From the NCBI RefSeq assembly GCF_028009165.1, contig NC_079243.1:4774001-4838000 (forward strand): 64,000 nucleotides of DNA, given 5' to 3'. This document shows, one piece after another, positions 22,408 through 32,710 of this stretch. The DNA comes from Akanthomyces muscarius. Its lineage: Eukaryota > Ascomycota > Sordariomycetes > Hypocreales > Cordycipitaceae. Made by a program: the position numbers and the translations under genes. The notes under the pieces were generated by a model, which was not told the origin of the DNA, did no database searches, and saw only the letters and a list, made by a program, of their open reading frames with translations. The number at the start of each line of letters is the position of its first letter. The stretch's first letter is position 1.

Positions 22408-23234
22408 GCCAGTAGCTGTGAGGAATGGAGATGCTCGAGAATCGTTTAATTGGGTAAATTGAAGCTCCAGGGACGTTGAAAAATAAAGGGCTCGGGCAAG
22501 GCTGTCCTTTTGTCCCCGTGAGAACTGTGAGATGTTACATGTGGAAAGCTGGTTAGCTGCTAGGCGTGTCCACAGCAAAATCGCCCTCCAAAATTATCCA
22601 CCCCCACAGCCTTGACAGATTCAATTTCAATCCAACGCTTCCCACGTCATCAACCGAGCTGCGATTCAGCGATACATCCAACAAAGCTTCTCTTTCAATA
22701 CTTGATATTGAAAATAAGCACCCACATCTCAATCCGAGACAGAACTGCCTCGTCCGTCTTCCTACAGAAACACAATTTTGTGTGTAGGGTAGCATCTACG
22801 ACGTACAAGGACAAGTCGGTCGGAACTGTTGACCTTGGCAATCTTGTAGTGAGCTCACTGCCCCTTGTTCACACTGAGTAGACCATGAGTCGTGGGTGGC
22901 GTTTGACTAAAGGCAAGTTTGTGCAATGGCCTTTCTTTCGCGAATTGCCGAGCCCATCCTCTCCGCATGACACTAACTAACCAACTAACTAATGCTGTGG
23001 GGGGCTCTTCAGCCGCCGTGTGAGTGGCTCACTGCAACAATCCCCGGAAACTGGGAAAGCGCCACGTTCAGTAGTAGCATGGCTGCTGCTCAATCTCCGC
23101 TCAGTGGCTATTTGGCAGCATGGGCGCCTCGAGGCGGAGGTGACGCGAGCTTGGTCTCTTACATGTCTTGGGAGGGTAACCAAGATCGTCTAATTATCGA
23201 GCTCACACACCGCGAAGCCTTTTCGAAGTAATTG
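22408..23234. other. Divergent promoter region, COG2 / Zn2Cys6 factor
   Basis: 827 bases with no supported gene. A short CTAAC-rich run (CACTAACTAACCAACTAACTAATG) lies near 22970-22993. Confidence 0.45.
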
Positions 23235-25889
23235 ATGTCGCAATCCGTTGATGCCGAGCCGCAAATGGGTGAGATGGACTGGGAAGAACTCCCCCAAAAC
23301 CAGGGTCTGCCGGGAGGAATTTCGGATGAGACACCAGCGTAAGTGCAAGCCAACCCAAGGCTCGACCAATGCTGATTAGTTCGCCCAACTACAGATGTCA
23401 GCTCTGCCGCAAAAAAAAGGCAAAGTGCTCCAGACAACAACCATGCACTCAGTGCCTCAAGTCAGGTGAGTGCGGAATCTACTGTAGCATTCGCTGTGCT
23501 CATACTTTGGCGTATCTTAGGTGTGGATTGCGTGTATGAAGACAAACGATCCAAAGGCGGCGTCAAGATTGGCGTCATAGAGCGTCTGAGCCATCGACTT
23601 GGTCAGTTGGAGAAATAACCCATCATCATGTCCCAGCTAATGGAGTTGACAGACACACTTGAGAACATGTTTCTCGGTCAGAGTATTTTGATGCAGCAGT
23701 TCATGAAAGGCCAAAGTTCCATTAAATATGGCTCTTGCCTCCAAGGCTTTGCCTCTACCGACTTCGCTGCCTCTACCGATAGAGTGAAGCAAGCCCTGTC
23801 CGAGGTCGTAGCTTCGATTGGAAGCACAGAAAATGACGCGACTGAGACTACTGAAGCGCCCTCAGCGAGAAAAAAGCGAGCTAACAAAGAGGATTCCGAG
23901 ACTTCCAATGATCCTCCGCAGAAGAGGACGCGCACCTCGACGATTGCTGTGTATCCGACGCCGCAGTTTGCGCCTGTCGAGACGATACTGGAAGTCTATT
24001 TCAAGTTGATTCATCCTTGGATACCAGTATTGCATCCCGCTACATTTCTGCGAAGAGCGCGGGAACCCGAACGATTACCGGGGATCACTCTAGTCTTGCA
24101 GGCCATCACTGCTATGGCTTTGCCATATACCGGTGTATCACCGGAGACTGCGCAGGCCGAAGAAATGGACAGCCACCTTTCGCGTCTGCGCCACGAGATT
24201 ATTATCTCGGCTATAGAGAGCAGCTCAAAGGAGGCTGTGCAAGCTCTGATACTTGTCGCTTTTGATACCATCAAGCGAGGCGTGAGCCGCTCACCATGGT
24301 CTTTAGTCTCTATTATATGTCGCAAAATTGAGGGGCTGCAACTTACTTCAGAAGAAAAGAGTGAGGACAGCCATCTGTCTGCATTCTTCTCACAACCCAC
24401 GGAGCCACTTGAGCCGCCAACTGCGTGGGTGGAAGTCGAAGAGCGACGTCGGGTATTTTGGGGAGCGTTCCTCCTGGACAGATTCTGTAGCATTGCGACC
24501 GGGTAAGACCTCTAAACGACGAAAGACGAGTGAAAGAATTACTTACACAAAATGTAGATCAAGCCCCAACATCTCCAGCAAAAGTATACAGAGACGCTTG
24601 CCCTGTGACGGGTGCATGTGGGAGCTCGATCAATGCGTGGAGACGTCCTTTTTCAAAATCCACGAGCAAGTCGAAGACGACATGGAGGTTGCGGCCGAAA
24701 CTGATGACGCGCCTTTCCCCCCAGCGTACAACGACTCTGAAGGACCAAGTGGAATTGGTGGCCTGGCCTATACAATTGAAGCCACAGAATCGCTTTACCT
24801 GGTCACCAAGTTTCACGAACGGCATCCTCTTGAGCCAGACAGCTCTTCGCAGCTCTCGAATTGGCTACACAAATTTCGACAGCTCGATTCAAGACTCCTC
24901 CAGTAGGTTTGAGCCTCATGTGAACTCTACGCAGCCGGAGATGCTGACGTGGGCCAGGTGGGAGCTGTGTTTGACGCACCGCTGGCGGGAAGTGCGCGTA
25001 ATAGATGGCTACATCGATCCAAACTTGACGATTGCGCACATGACACACAACGCTGCCATCATAAGCCTCCACAGTCGCCTTGCGCAGCCGCCACGCCAAG
25101 CGCGAGCGTGGTTGTCTTCGCTTGTGTCCGGCGCGTCCAAGGAAGCCTGCGTAATGGCCTCCATTAAAATCGATCGCATTGCACGGCGCTTTTTGGATGC
25201 AAGTTTTGGAATCCCACCGCACCAGTTTGCACTTTGCTTGTACATTGCCGCCAAGGTACTGCTTCGTAAGTTGCCCCTACTGGCTGCTCATGCATGCGCT
25301 CAACATGCTGATTCAATCCTGCTATCAAGACTGGAATACTACTAGGCTGTCTGAAACCACCACATCCCTCATTGCACTGCTCCAGGAGGTGTCCAACCGA
25401 ATTTCCAACAAAAAGGACAATGGAGCGCATCACGATACGGAAGATCCGGCAATGAGGCTTCGGAAGGCGCTCATTGCACAGAGAGAGTCCGACGAAGGTA
25501 GCGGAGCCAAGGTCGCGGCGACGGGCGCTACGCCAGGGGCAGAGCTGGCAGCCTCCAACGAGCAGACCCTGATGAACATGGTGGACTTTTCCGCCATGTT
25601 GCAGCATTTCTCCACATCGCCCTCGAGCGGAGGCAGCGTGTTTGGCATGAACTTTCTGGATCAGGAGTCACCGGTCGAATTTGATCGGAATCTGCTGACG
25701 GATGGCCAGCCGCCAATGCTGCAAAGCCCGAGAGCAGACCAGAGCCAGCTTGAGAGCGACGCCGCGGAAGCGGGCGCGCAGGAAGCGGTGGAGTTTGATT
25801 TTATGGCGGAGCTGCGAAAGCTCGAGTCGAGGGCGCGTGAGCATGGGAGGCGGCTGCGCGGACAGCCTGATCAGAGCCAGTCCAAGTAG
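23235..25889 (+). pseudogene. Zn2Cys6 transcription factor with in-frame stop codon
   Basis: Exons 23235-23338, 23395-23465, 23521-24502, 24558-24902, 24958-25265 and 25330-25889 join in phase (790 codons). The zinc cluster is intact: C36, C39, C46, C52, C55, C62 with spacing 2-6-5-2-6. A linker and a fungal_trans (PF04082) domain follow. Codon 91 is TAA (23616-23618), right after RLSHRLGQLEK at the start of the dimerisation region; the frame on both sides is clearly coding. No splice pair removes the stop: GTCAGT...CCCAG there would be 35 bases and shifts frame. Either the gene is dead, only a 90-residue zinc-finger peptide is made, the ATG at 23628 restarts translation, or the base is an error. 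Position next to the sugar-acid genes suggests it once controlled them. Confidence 0.8.
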
Positions 25890-25969
25890 CTTCTACGTGG
25901 GCGCTATGCAAGTGTGCTTTTCTCTCAAGTCATGTATTGCTACGCAAACTACTGTAACTAGTAAATCAT

Positions 25970-27427
25970 TTAAACACCCGGACCATTGTACGCGCCCCTA
26001 TTCGGCTTTGATGTCTGCGATACGGGATTTCCATAAAAGTCGATCCCGCCATTACCCAAAATCACTTGCCCGTTGACCAGCGCGGGCGAGCTCTTCTTGA
26101 GACGGTACCCCGCAGCCGAAGCCAGGGTATCCTCTCCGGACCCCGGGTTCACGAACATTGGATCCCCCTGTATGCCGTTATTGGTCGGGGGCTTGACGTT
26201 CTGAAAGACGTTCCAGGCCCAGCTGATACCGCTCCGCGCAGGCAGCGAGGACTTGCCGTTGCCCACGATGATGTTGTTGGTGAACTGCGTGTTGAGGGGC
26301 AGCGTCATGTTGAAATTTGCCTCGTCGCAGTACAGCACGTTTTGGTAAAAGTACAGCGTCGGCTCGTCGCCGTTGCTGTAGAAGCGGCAGTCGTTCTGGA
26401 AGATGTTGTAGCGCACAATCTGGTCCGCGCCGCCCGACGTGCCGCAGCCGTCGCAGTTGAGGAACGCGCCGCCGGCGTTGTCGCGGCTAAAGTTGTACTC
26501 GACGGTGCAGTTGCCCGTGTTGCCCCAGTCGCAGTCAAAGGCCTCGCTGTCGATGGCCGACATGATGCTCCCGGTGACGACGTTGTGGCGGATGGTCGGG
26601 TTGTGGTCGCCGAGCACCCACATGCCAGCAAAGTTGCCGCCGGTCCACGGGTACGCGCCGGTGCCGAGGTCGGCGGCCGTGTTGTAGTCGATGAGCGGCG
26701 TGTCGCTGTACGAGATGATGATGCCGTCGCCGCCGCACGCGCGAATCGCGTTCTGCGTGACGTGCGCCTGGTAGCCGAGGTTGTTCATGGCGCCGACGCG
26801 CACCTTGATGCCGCCGCCGCCGCAGTCGGACACGTCGTTGCCGCTCACGAGCACATTGTCGTAGCGGCTGCCCGCCTGGCCGACGTCGACGAGGATGCCG
26901 CACGACAGGGTAAAGTCGGTGGCGTGGGTGGCCTTGTTGGTCTGGCCCGCGACGTGGTGCACCGTGTTGCCGTCAATGGTGATACCGGTATGGGTCTTGC
27001 CGTCGCTGGCGGTGACGTGGATGCCCTGGCGCGCCGCGAGCTGCCCGGCCGGGTTGGTCACGGCGAGGTTGGAGATGCGCCAGTGGTCCTGGTTGGTCAA
27101 GGTGACGGCTGCTGCGGCCCCGGTGCCATTGATGACGGGGTTGGTGCTCGCGCTGGCGCCTTGCGTGTATTTCGTGATACGGATGACGGCCGCAGCAGTT
27201 CCGACGCCCTTGGGGGATAGCACGCCATTGCACTGGGTGCCAGCCTTGAGGGCAATTGTATCTCCAGGCTGGAAAGTGGGCGCATTCACTTGCGCAAGAG
27301 TGTTCCAGGGGCGCTGGAGTGTGCCCGAGCCGCTTGAAGATGCGGAGCAGTCAACATAGTATTGAGTGGCTTGGGCAGTGGTGATGAGAGTGCCCACGGC
27401 GCTGTAGAACCAGGCGGAGTGAACCAT
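25970..27427 (-). CDS. Secreted right-handed beta-helix protein (pectate-lyase-like fold)
   Basis: Intronless, 485 residues. Residues 1-20 form a signal peptide. From about 40 on there are many beta-helix coils with the usual N-ladder pattern, for example GITIDGNTVHHV, VLVSGNDVSDCGGGGIKV, PTIRHNVVTGS, CTVEYNFSRDN and TLYFYQNVLY. Asn-rich turns and Cys pairs fit a secreted protein. This fold is shared by pectate and other polysaccharide lyases, rhamnogalacturonases and some glycosidases; no catalytic signature of one family can be assigned by eye. It ends 80 bases from the zinc-cluster factor, in convergent orientation, and lies next to uronate-processing genes. A polysaccharide lyase or hydrolase feeding them is a reasonable guess, not a proven one. 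Confidence 0.8.
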   Translation of the reverse strand: MVHSAWFYSAVGTLITTAQATQYYVDCSASSSGSGTLQRPWNTLAQVNAPTFQPGDTIALKAGTQCNGVLSPKGVGTAAAVIRITKYTQGASASTNPVINGTGAAAAVTLTNQDHWRISNLAVTNPAGQLAARQGIHVTASDGKTHTGITIDGNTVHHVAGQTNKATHATDFTLSCGILVDVGQAGSRYDNVLVSGNDVSDCGGGGIKVRVGAMNNLGYQAHVTQNAIRACGGDGIIISYSDTPLIDYNTAADLGTGAYPWTGGNFAGMWVLGDHNPTIRHNVVTGSIMSAIDSEAFDCDWGNTGNCTVEYNFSRDNAGGAFLNCDGCGTSGGADQIVRYNIFQNDCRFYSNGDEPTLYFYQNVLYCDEANFNMTLPLNTQFTNNIIVGNGKSSLPARSGISWAWNVFQNVKPPTNNGIQGDPMFVNPGSGEDTLASAAGYRLKKSSPALVNGQVILGNGGIDFYGNPVSQTSKPNRGAYNGPGV

Positions 27428-27950
27428 TATTGCTATGGAGATGGGTTTTGGGCAGCTTAGACGACTACCTCATGTGGCTTGAGATACCTGTCATTGGAGT
27501 CCAATCTCACGAAAATTCGAGGCTTTATAACGATGAAGCTCTTAGTGTCATCTCGAATGATGTCGGACCTTCGCCGAACGTTGATCGCTGCGCAACATAG
27601 CGTAGCGGGCTAGGCTCCGAGGCCGCCTCCGGACGCCGAAGATGGAGATACAAGGATTCCCCGCACAGTTCCAGACCTAACTACCGAAGACAGGGGTATA
27701 GTTTCTTCATTCGCGTGGTCTGATTCCCATTCAGAGTCTAATGTTTTTCGGCACGTCAAACGCTACGACTCAATGACTAGTCCAAGCTCGCTGAGCAACT
27801 GCCTACAACTAAATCTGGTCTTCTCTACACCAGGAATAGATGTCTTCTTTGCCGTGATATATTTTCATACCTGTCAATTTTTGCAAATAAACTTTCCGGT
27901 CTCTAGACTCAGTTGATATTCTGTTTGTCGACGTTTGACCAACAGTTTTA
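27428..27950. other. Intergenic, beta-helix gene promoter
   Basis: 523 bases between two minus-strand genes. It holds the leader and promoter of the beta-helix gene; no further feature seen. Confidence 0.5.
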
Positions 27951-30119
27951 TTACGATAATATTACATTTCCCTCCTGTGTAAATGATAGGCTTGGCCGTC
28001 TGCGCCATCGAGCCTCCATGGTGTCGTGCTTGCCCGCCACTGCAAAGATACCCGACGCAATAACAATATCCTGCGCCAACCAAGCTCTCCTCTCGTGTCG
28101 GATATTCGGAATCATTGTCTTGGTTGTCATGATGTTTGTGTTTGGATCCGGACGCATAACATCACCGCGGGCTGTCGCGTCGTCACCCTCTGATGTGAAG
28201 TCGACGATGCCACTTGCCCCAGCTTCGGATACAACTAGCGCGGCATTCGGTGTTTCTATAGCCACTTCGTGATCTTTCAACCTCTTAAAAGACGCAAGGT
28301 CTGTATCCAGCAACTTTTCCGTTTGGATAATGCGGTTGTCCGCCCTTCTAGGCGCAAAAATAGCGAATCCACCTTCAACGGCGACAAAGGGCGTATCCGA
28401 CGGATCCTCTCGTCGGATTCGGTGAATGCGCAAATGCCAATCGGGCCACTTGGCGCAGGGGGCGATGATTGTTGACTCGACAGTGACACTGCCGCACGAC
28501 CACGGCTTCCAGCAACTGACCATGGCCGGTACACATGCTTGTAGCCCTTGTACTGCCACGAGGCGGAAGTCTGTTTCTCCAATAGATATCCACCTCTGTG
28601 CCCATGTTTCACCTCCATCTTGCGACAAAGCCAACGTGCTATCCGGAGCAATCTGTGCAAGTAAAGAGCCAGTGGGAACGCTGAACCCGAAAGCGGACGA
28701 GTATGCGAACTTGGCATATTTTGCCTGAGTCGCCTTCATCGGCCACACACAAAATTGCCCTGATGAGAGAAGGAAGTGATGATTTCCACTCTTATGGTTG
28801 CAAACAATCTGGCGCGCTGACTTGACAACTTGTATTCCCGTTTCGCCTTCTTCCGCGCTCGTTTCCTGTAAAGGGTGCGGTAGCTCTGCTGCCGTCCAGA
28901 AAGGGTCGCCTTCTGCCAGGGCGATGACAATGAGTGACTTGAGGGCCCAGTATGGCGACTGAGGAGAGTTGTAGTTTTCGCTCATGTACATGTTTGGATA
29001 CAAATACCCAATGTTCATCGTCCCGTCGGGCCAGAAGCTGTCTTGGGAATGGGCAGCCCACCAACGCATGTGACGAAGAAGCATGCCCTTCACAGCGCCA
29101 TGCGAGGTCAGAGGGTCTGCATCGTCACACAGGCCGCCATAAGCAAAGGCCGCATAAAAAGCCCCCATGGCGAATTTGTAGCACAAAGAGCGACCGAAAG
29201 GAATAGCAGCGCCTAGATGTAAGTGTCAGCATTTGCGTGGTTCAGTGTCACAGGGCCAGGTTAGCGTACCACAAGTGTCAAAATACGCCCAAAATGATTG
29301 AACAAACTCATATGCCCGCTTCTTGAAGACGTTACATCTTTCAGGGTCGATATCAGCAGCGAACTTGGCGTAAAGGATTTGACTGAATTGGATGGCGAAG
29401 CTGCCGGAGTAATAGTCTGCGTGTCGCCCACGAGCAGCATTCTCGCCCGTTCCCTCATCTTTTGCATCAGCTGCAGCTGGGCGCCATATTCCATCACTCG
29501 ACCAACCCTCGTCGATGTAGAATTTGTTGAGTGTGTTCAGATCCTCGTTGATAAGTGGCCAGTACGCATCCTTTTCCCCGCCACACACCTTGATAAGAGC
29601 GAGATTGGAAAAGACGCGGAACCAGCGCCAGTTATTTTCAGGCATAATTTTGCCATTCAAACCCTGCAGCCATGCTTTGAGATTGGCCTTTGCGGTCTCG
29701 CTCAACGGCTCGTAGAATGATTCTGGCGCAGAGAGGAGCGCGAAAGAAAGCACTTCTGCTTCAACCATGCGCTGATCCCAGTCGCCAATGTCGCCCCAAA
29801 AATCTGGATGCAACGGGTTGACACCATTTTGTAGGCCGTGAACCCAGTTCTGAAGTAGAGAACTGGCTTCTGTGTCATTTTCTCCGGCGTTGCGCTCTTG
29901 AGCAGCAAGAAGCGTCGCTACTACCCAAAGCGGTCGCGCATATCCTTCCAGCTCAGCGGCCGTGTCATCAAAATGGGCACCAGACGTGACTGGCAGCTTG
30001 ATGCGAGCCTTTCCGTCGGAGAAGTATGGAACGAGAGGTTTTAGAAGTGCCTTGGATGCTGCGACAGCCTCACCACGGCTAAAAAAGCCATTGTCCGAAA
30101 AACCGGGCAGCGGCGGCAT
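27951..30119 (-). CDS. DUF2264 family protein, putative glycoside hydrolase
   Basis: Two exons, 29270-30119 and 27951-29212 (intron 57 bases, GTACGC...CATCTAG), giving 703 residues. The N-terminus MPPLPGFSDNGFFSRGEAVA, the motif FDDTAAELEGYARPLWVVAT, NNWRWFRVFSN and the long C-terminal beta-rich part are typical of DUF2264 (PF10022): an alpha/alpha barrel followed by a beta domain. As I recall, members are now in CAZy family GH154 with beta-glucuronidase activity; this should be checked. It faces the GH88 gene head to head across 388 bases, so both are probably induced together. Start: this ATG opens the conserved N-terminus. The frame is open 14 codons further to 30161, and another ATG at 30180 is in a different frame. 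No signal peptide is in frame, so the enzyme is likely intracellular. Confidence 0.82.
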
Positions 30120-30507
30120 GCTGGGTGGTTGATGCGGTGGCGAGAACGGAGCTGGAGACAAGAATTGCCAATAGCTTCATCCAGCTAACGGGATATTGAA
30201 CTGGATTAAAAAGCTCGGAATCGAAATGTCAAGCCATGTGTGGATTCGCCAAACTGCGCGCATCATGCAGGTGTAGAGTAACGGAGAGCCGGGAGCAGCA
30301 CGGCGCCGCCCGCCGCTCACGGCCCACCTAGGCTGACCATGATCGTCAAGCAGGCCGCAGATGTGCTTTGGGCGCAGCCTGATATGATGCAACGCTACTA
30401 GCAGGTAGACACGAATTTCTTGTACTATTTTAAGTATTCCTTTGAGTGGGAAAAATGCCAACATTACCGTCTACACGCCGCAGAACAAACCAAACTTGTA
30501 CAACAGC
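30120..30507. promoter_or_regulatory. Shared bidirectional promoter, DUF2264 / GH88
   Basis: 388 bases separate the two start codons. The region includes the inverted CGG repeat CGG-CG-CCG at 30301-30308, a usual half-site layout for Zn2Cys6 regulators. Co-induction of the two genes by one regulator is inference. Confidence 0.45.
30301..30308. promoter_or_regulatory. CGG(N2)CCG inverted repeat
   Basis: CGGCGCCG is a perfect palindrome of two CGG triplets facing each other, in a GC-rich patch of the shared promoter. It could bind a zinc-cluster factor such as the neighbouring one at 23235. It is short, so chance occurrence is possible. Confidence 0.3.
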
Positions 30508-32179
30508 ATGTCTCCTTCCACTCTACCCGTTGCTATGAGCAGCAACGGCTCGACAAAATCGGATGAAAATCGAAATGGAATCGACGAGATGAAGCAGAAG
30601 CTGAAAGTACAGACTGGGCTGCAAAGCGTGAACGACGCCACTTATTCCAATCAAGCCATGGGCGCCGACGACATCTCCAGGCTCTTTTCCGACAACGCGA
30701 TTCTAAAAATTTGGAAAACTGCTGTCGAGCATCTGACGCGCGAGGTGCGTACATGAGATGATCAAATCGACATACGATATTTCATTTTTCTCCTACTGAC
30801 TGTTATCAGGACCCTCCGCAGTCGTTCCCCGAAACATGCCCCCAGACGGGCCCTAAAGCTGGGCAGTACCTATACCGCGACGCCGAGTTCTGGACCTGCG
30901 GCTTCTTTCCCGGAAGTGTGTACTGTTTACTTGAGCGATCGATCCGCTACCCTCAGGCTTTCATGGTCGAACAAGGTAGCGATGCGGATTTGCGAGAGCG
31001 CCTGAGATCCGAGCTGCTCACGGTCTGTCGGCGGTGGGCCGAGCCACTACACGAAATGTCGAACCGCAAAGACACGCATGACATTGGGTTTATCGTCGAA
31101 CCTGCGCTACGACGAGACTTTGAATTAACGGGGGACATGCGCAGTCTCAAGTCCATTGTCAACGCTGCCGATAGTCTGGCTAGCCGGTACAGCGAGACGA
31201 CCCAAGCGATTCGCAGCTGGGACCGATTCGTTAACAACGGCAACAATTTCGTTGACCAAGAATCGGAATTTTTGGTAATTATTGACAGCATGTGCAGTAA
31301 GTCAACGTCCATTCTGTAATTCTTGTATTAAACTATTGCTCTAACGCCCTTCCAGATTTAGATCTGCTTTACTATGCCGGCCATCACGCCTCGTCGCAGC
31401 GACTGATTGACATTGCCACCACCCACGCGCACACCATCCGCGAGACGCATCTGCGTCCCGAGCCAAGCGCTCCAGGGGCCAAATACCCTACCTTTTCAAC
31501 ATGCCACGTAGCCAACATGTGTCCAAAGACCGGCAACATCCTCCAGCGCCTCACCGCGCAGGGCTACTCCGACACCTCGACCTGGTCGCGCGGGCAGGCG
31601 TGGGCCATTTTGGGCTTTGCGCAGACTTACACGTGGACCAAGGACGAGACATTTTTGCGCACGGCCTGCGGCCTGGCTGATTACTTCATTCTCCGACTTG
31701 CTTCGGCGCCGAGCTGTGTCGACCAGACACAGAACGGCGTCCGCGCAGGGAGACATGTCCCGCTGTGGGATTTCGACGCCCCGGTGGACGAGGACAGCCC
31801 GCTGCGGGATACGTCGGCGGCCATGATTGCGGCCAACGGCATGCTCCTGATAGCCAACTCGGTCGTCACCACGGGCGATTTTGAGCTTTTTGAGAAGTAC
31901 TACAAGGCCGCCATGGCAATTGTCACAGAGACGATTGCCCTGTGCTACGCGCAGGATAAGCTCAATCTCGTCAGACAAGAGAACGGCGTCGGATCCGTCA
32001 GCGTTGTGGCGAGACAATCGCCCGATTGTGCTGCGGACTCGTTTGAGTGCATTTTGAAATGCGCGACTGCAAATTTCAACGAGAATTGGACGGACAAATA
32101 TGCGGACCACGGATTGGTCTATGCAGACTACTATCTGCTGGAATTTGGCAATAGATTACTGCAGTTTGGCTATGCGTAG
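30508..32179 (+). CDS. GH88 unsaturated glucuronyl hydrolase
   Basis: Three exons, 30508-30744, 30810-31296 and 31356-32179 (introns 65 and 59 bases), giving 515 residues. The family is shown by EFWTCGFFPG, DTHDIGF (D170), IIDSMCNLDLLYYAG (D238) and STWSRGQAWAILGFA. D170 and D238 correspond to the two catalytic aspartates of GH88 (D88 and D149 in the Bacillus enzyme). These enzymes hydrate the 4,5-double bond of unsaturated uronic acids at the non-reducing end of oligosaccharides made by polysaccharide lyases, which leads to release of the sugar acid. No signal peptide is seen, so it probably acts in the cytosol on imported oligosaccharides. This fits the MFS transporter downstream. The frame is open a little further 5' but without an ATG. 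Confidence 0.9.
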
Positions 32180-32710
32180 CACTCTAGCTCTTACTTAGAC
32201 AGCGATACATAGATCAATATAAAGAATCAAGTTGTCATTATACTGCGGATTATTGCTATTATCCTTATTACGGATGAGTCTGCCATGGTACGCCGAGCAT
32301 CGACACTTGGCCACTTGAGCCATCCTTACTCATAACAAGGCCAATGATAATAGCCAGGGCCCGTACGCAGAGCGGCCTCGGCGACGGCCTGTATAGTATT
32401 GGAGGCTTGAACTAGTGGTGTGTTAGCGCCGCGCAGCGCCACCACAGCGGATGCCCGCAGCCGTAATGAGGCCGTATCGCCGGACAGCGGAGGCAGGCCG
32501 GTCTTCTGCTCCGGCACACAACTCCAAGCCACTTTGGCTGCTCAAGCTCGTGCACCATGGTGAACCTCTGCGTCTCCAGCTGAGAGCTATATACGTGCCT
32601 TTTTCTCACTACAGTCATGGCATCAAGTCCTCGATAAGGCCCCGTCTTTACCCCATATCCTCCCCCAGAGCCGGATCGATCACCAGAAAAAAAAAAGCTG
32701 GGCAGACGCA
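32180..32710. other. Intergenic, GH88 to MFS transporter
   Basis: 531 bases holding the GH88 3' end and the promoter of the transporter. No other supported feature. Confidence 0.5.

Noticed and set aside
23602..23636. GTCAGT...CCCAG as an intron removing the TAA of the Zn2Cys6 gene
   Set aside because: Only 35 bases, below normal fungal size, and it moves the next exon into a frame with an early stop.
26066..27220. 384-codon frame antisense to the beta-helix gene
   Set aside because: Val/Ala/Arg-rich shadow of a GC-rich gene without family resemblance.
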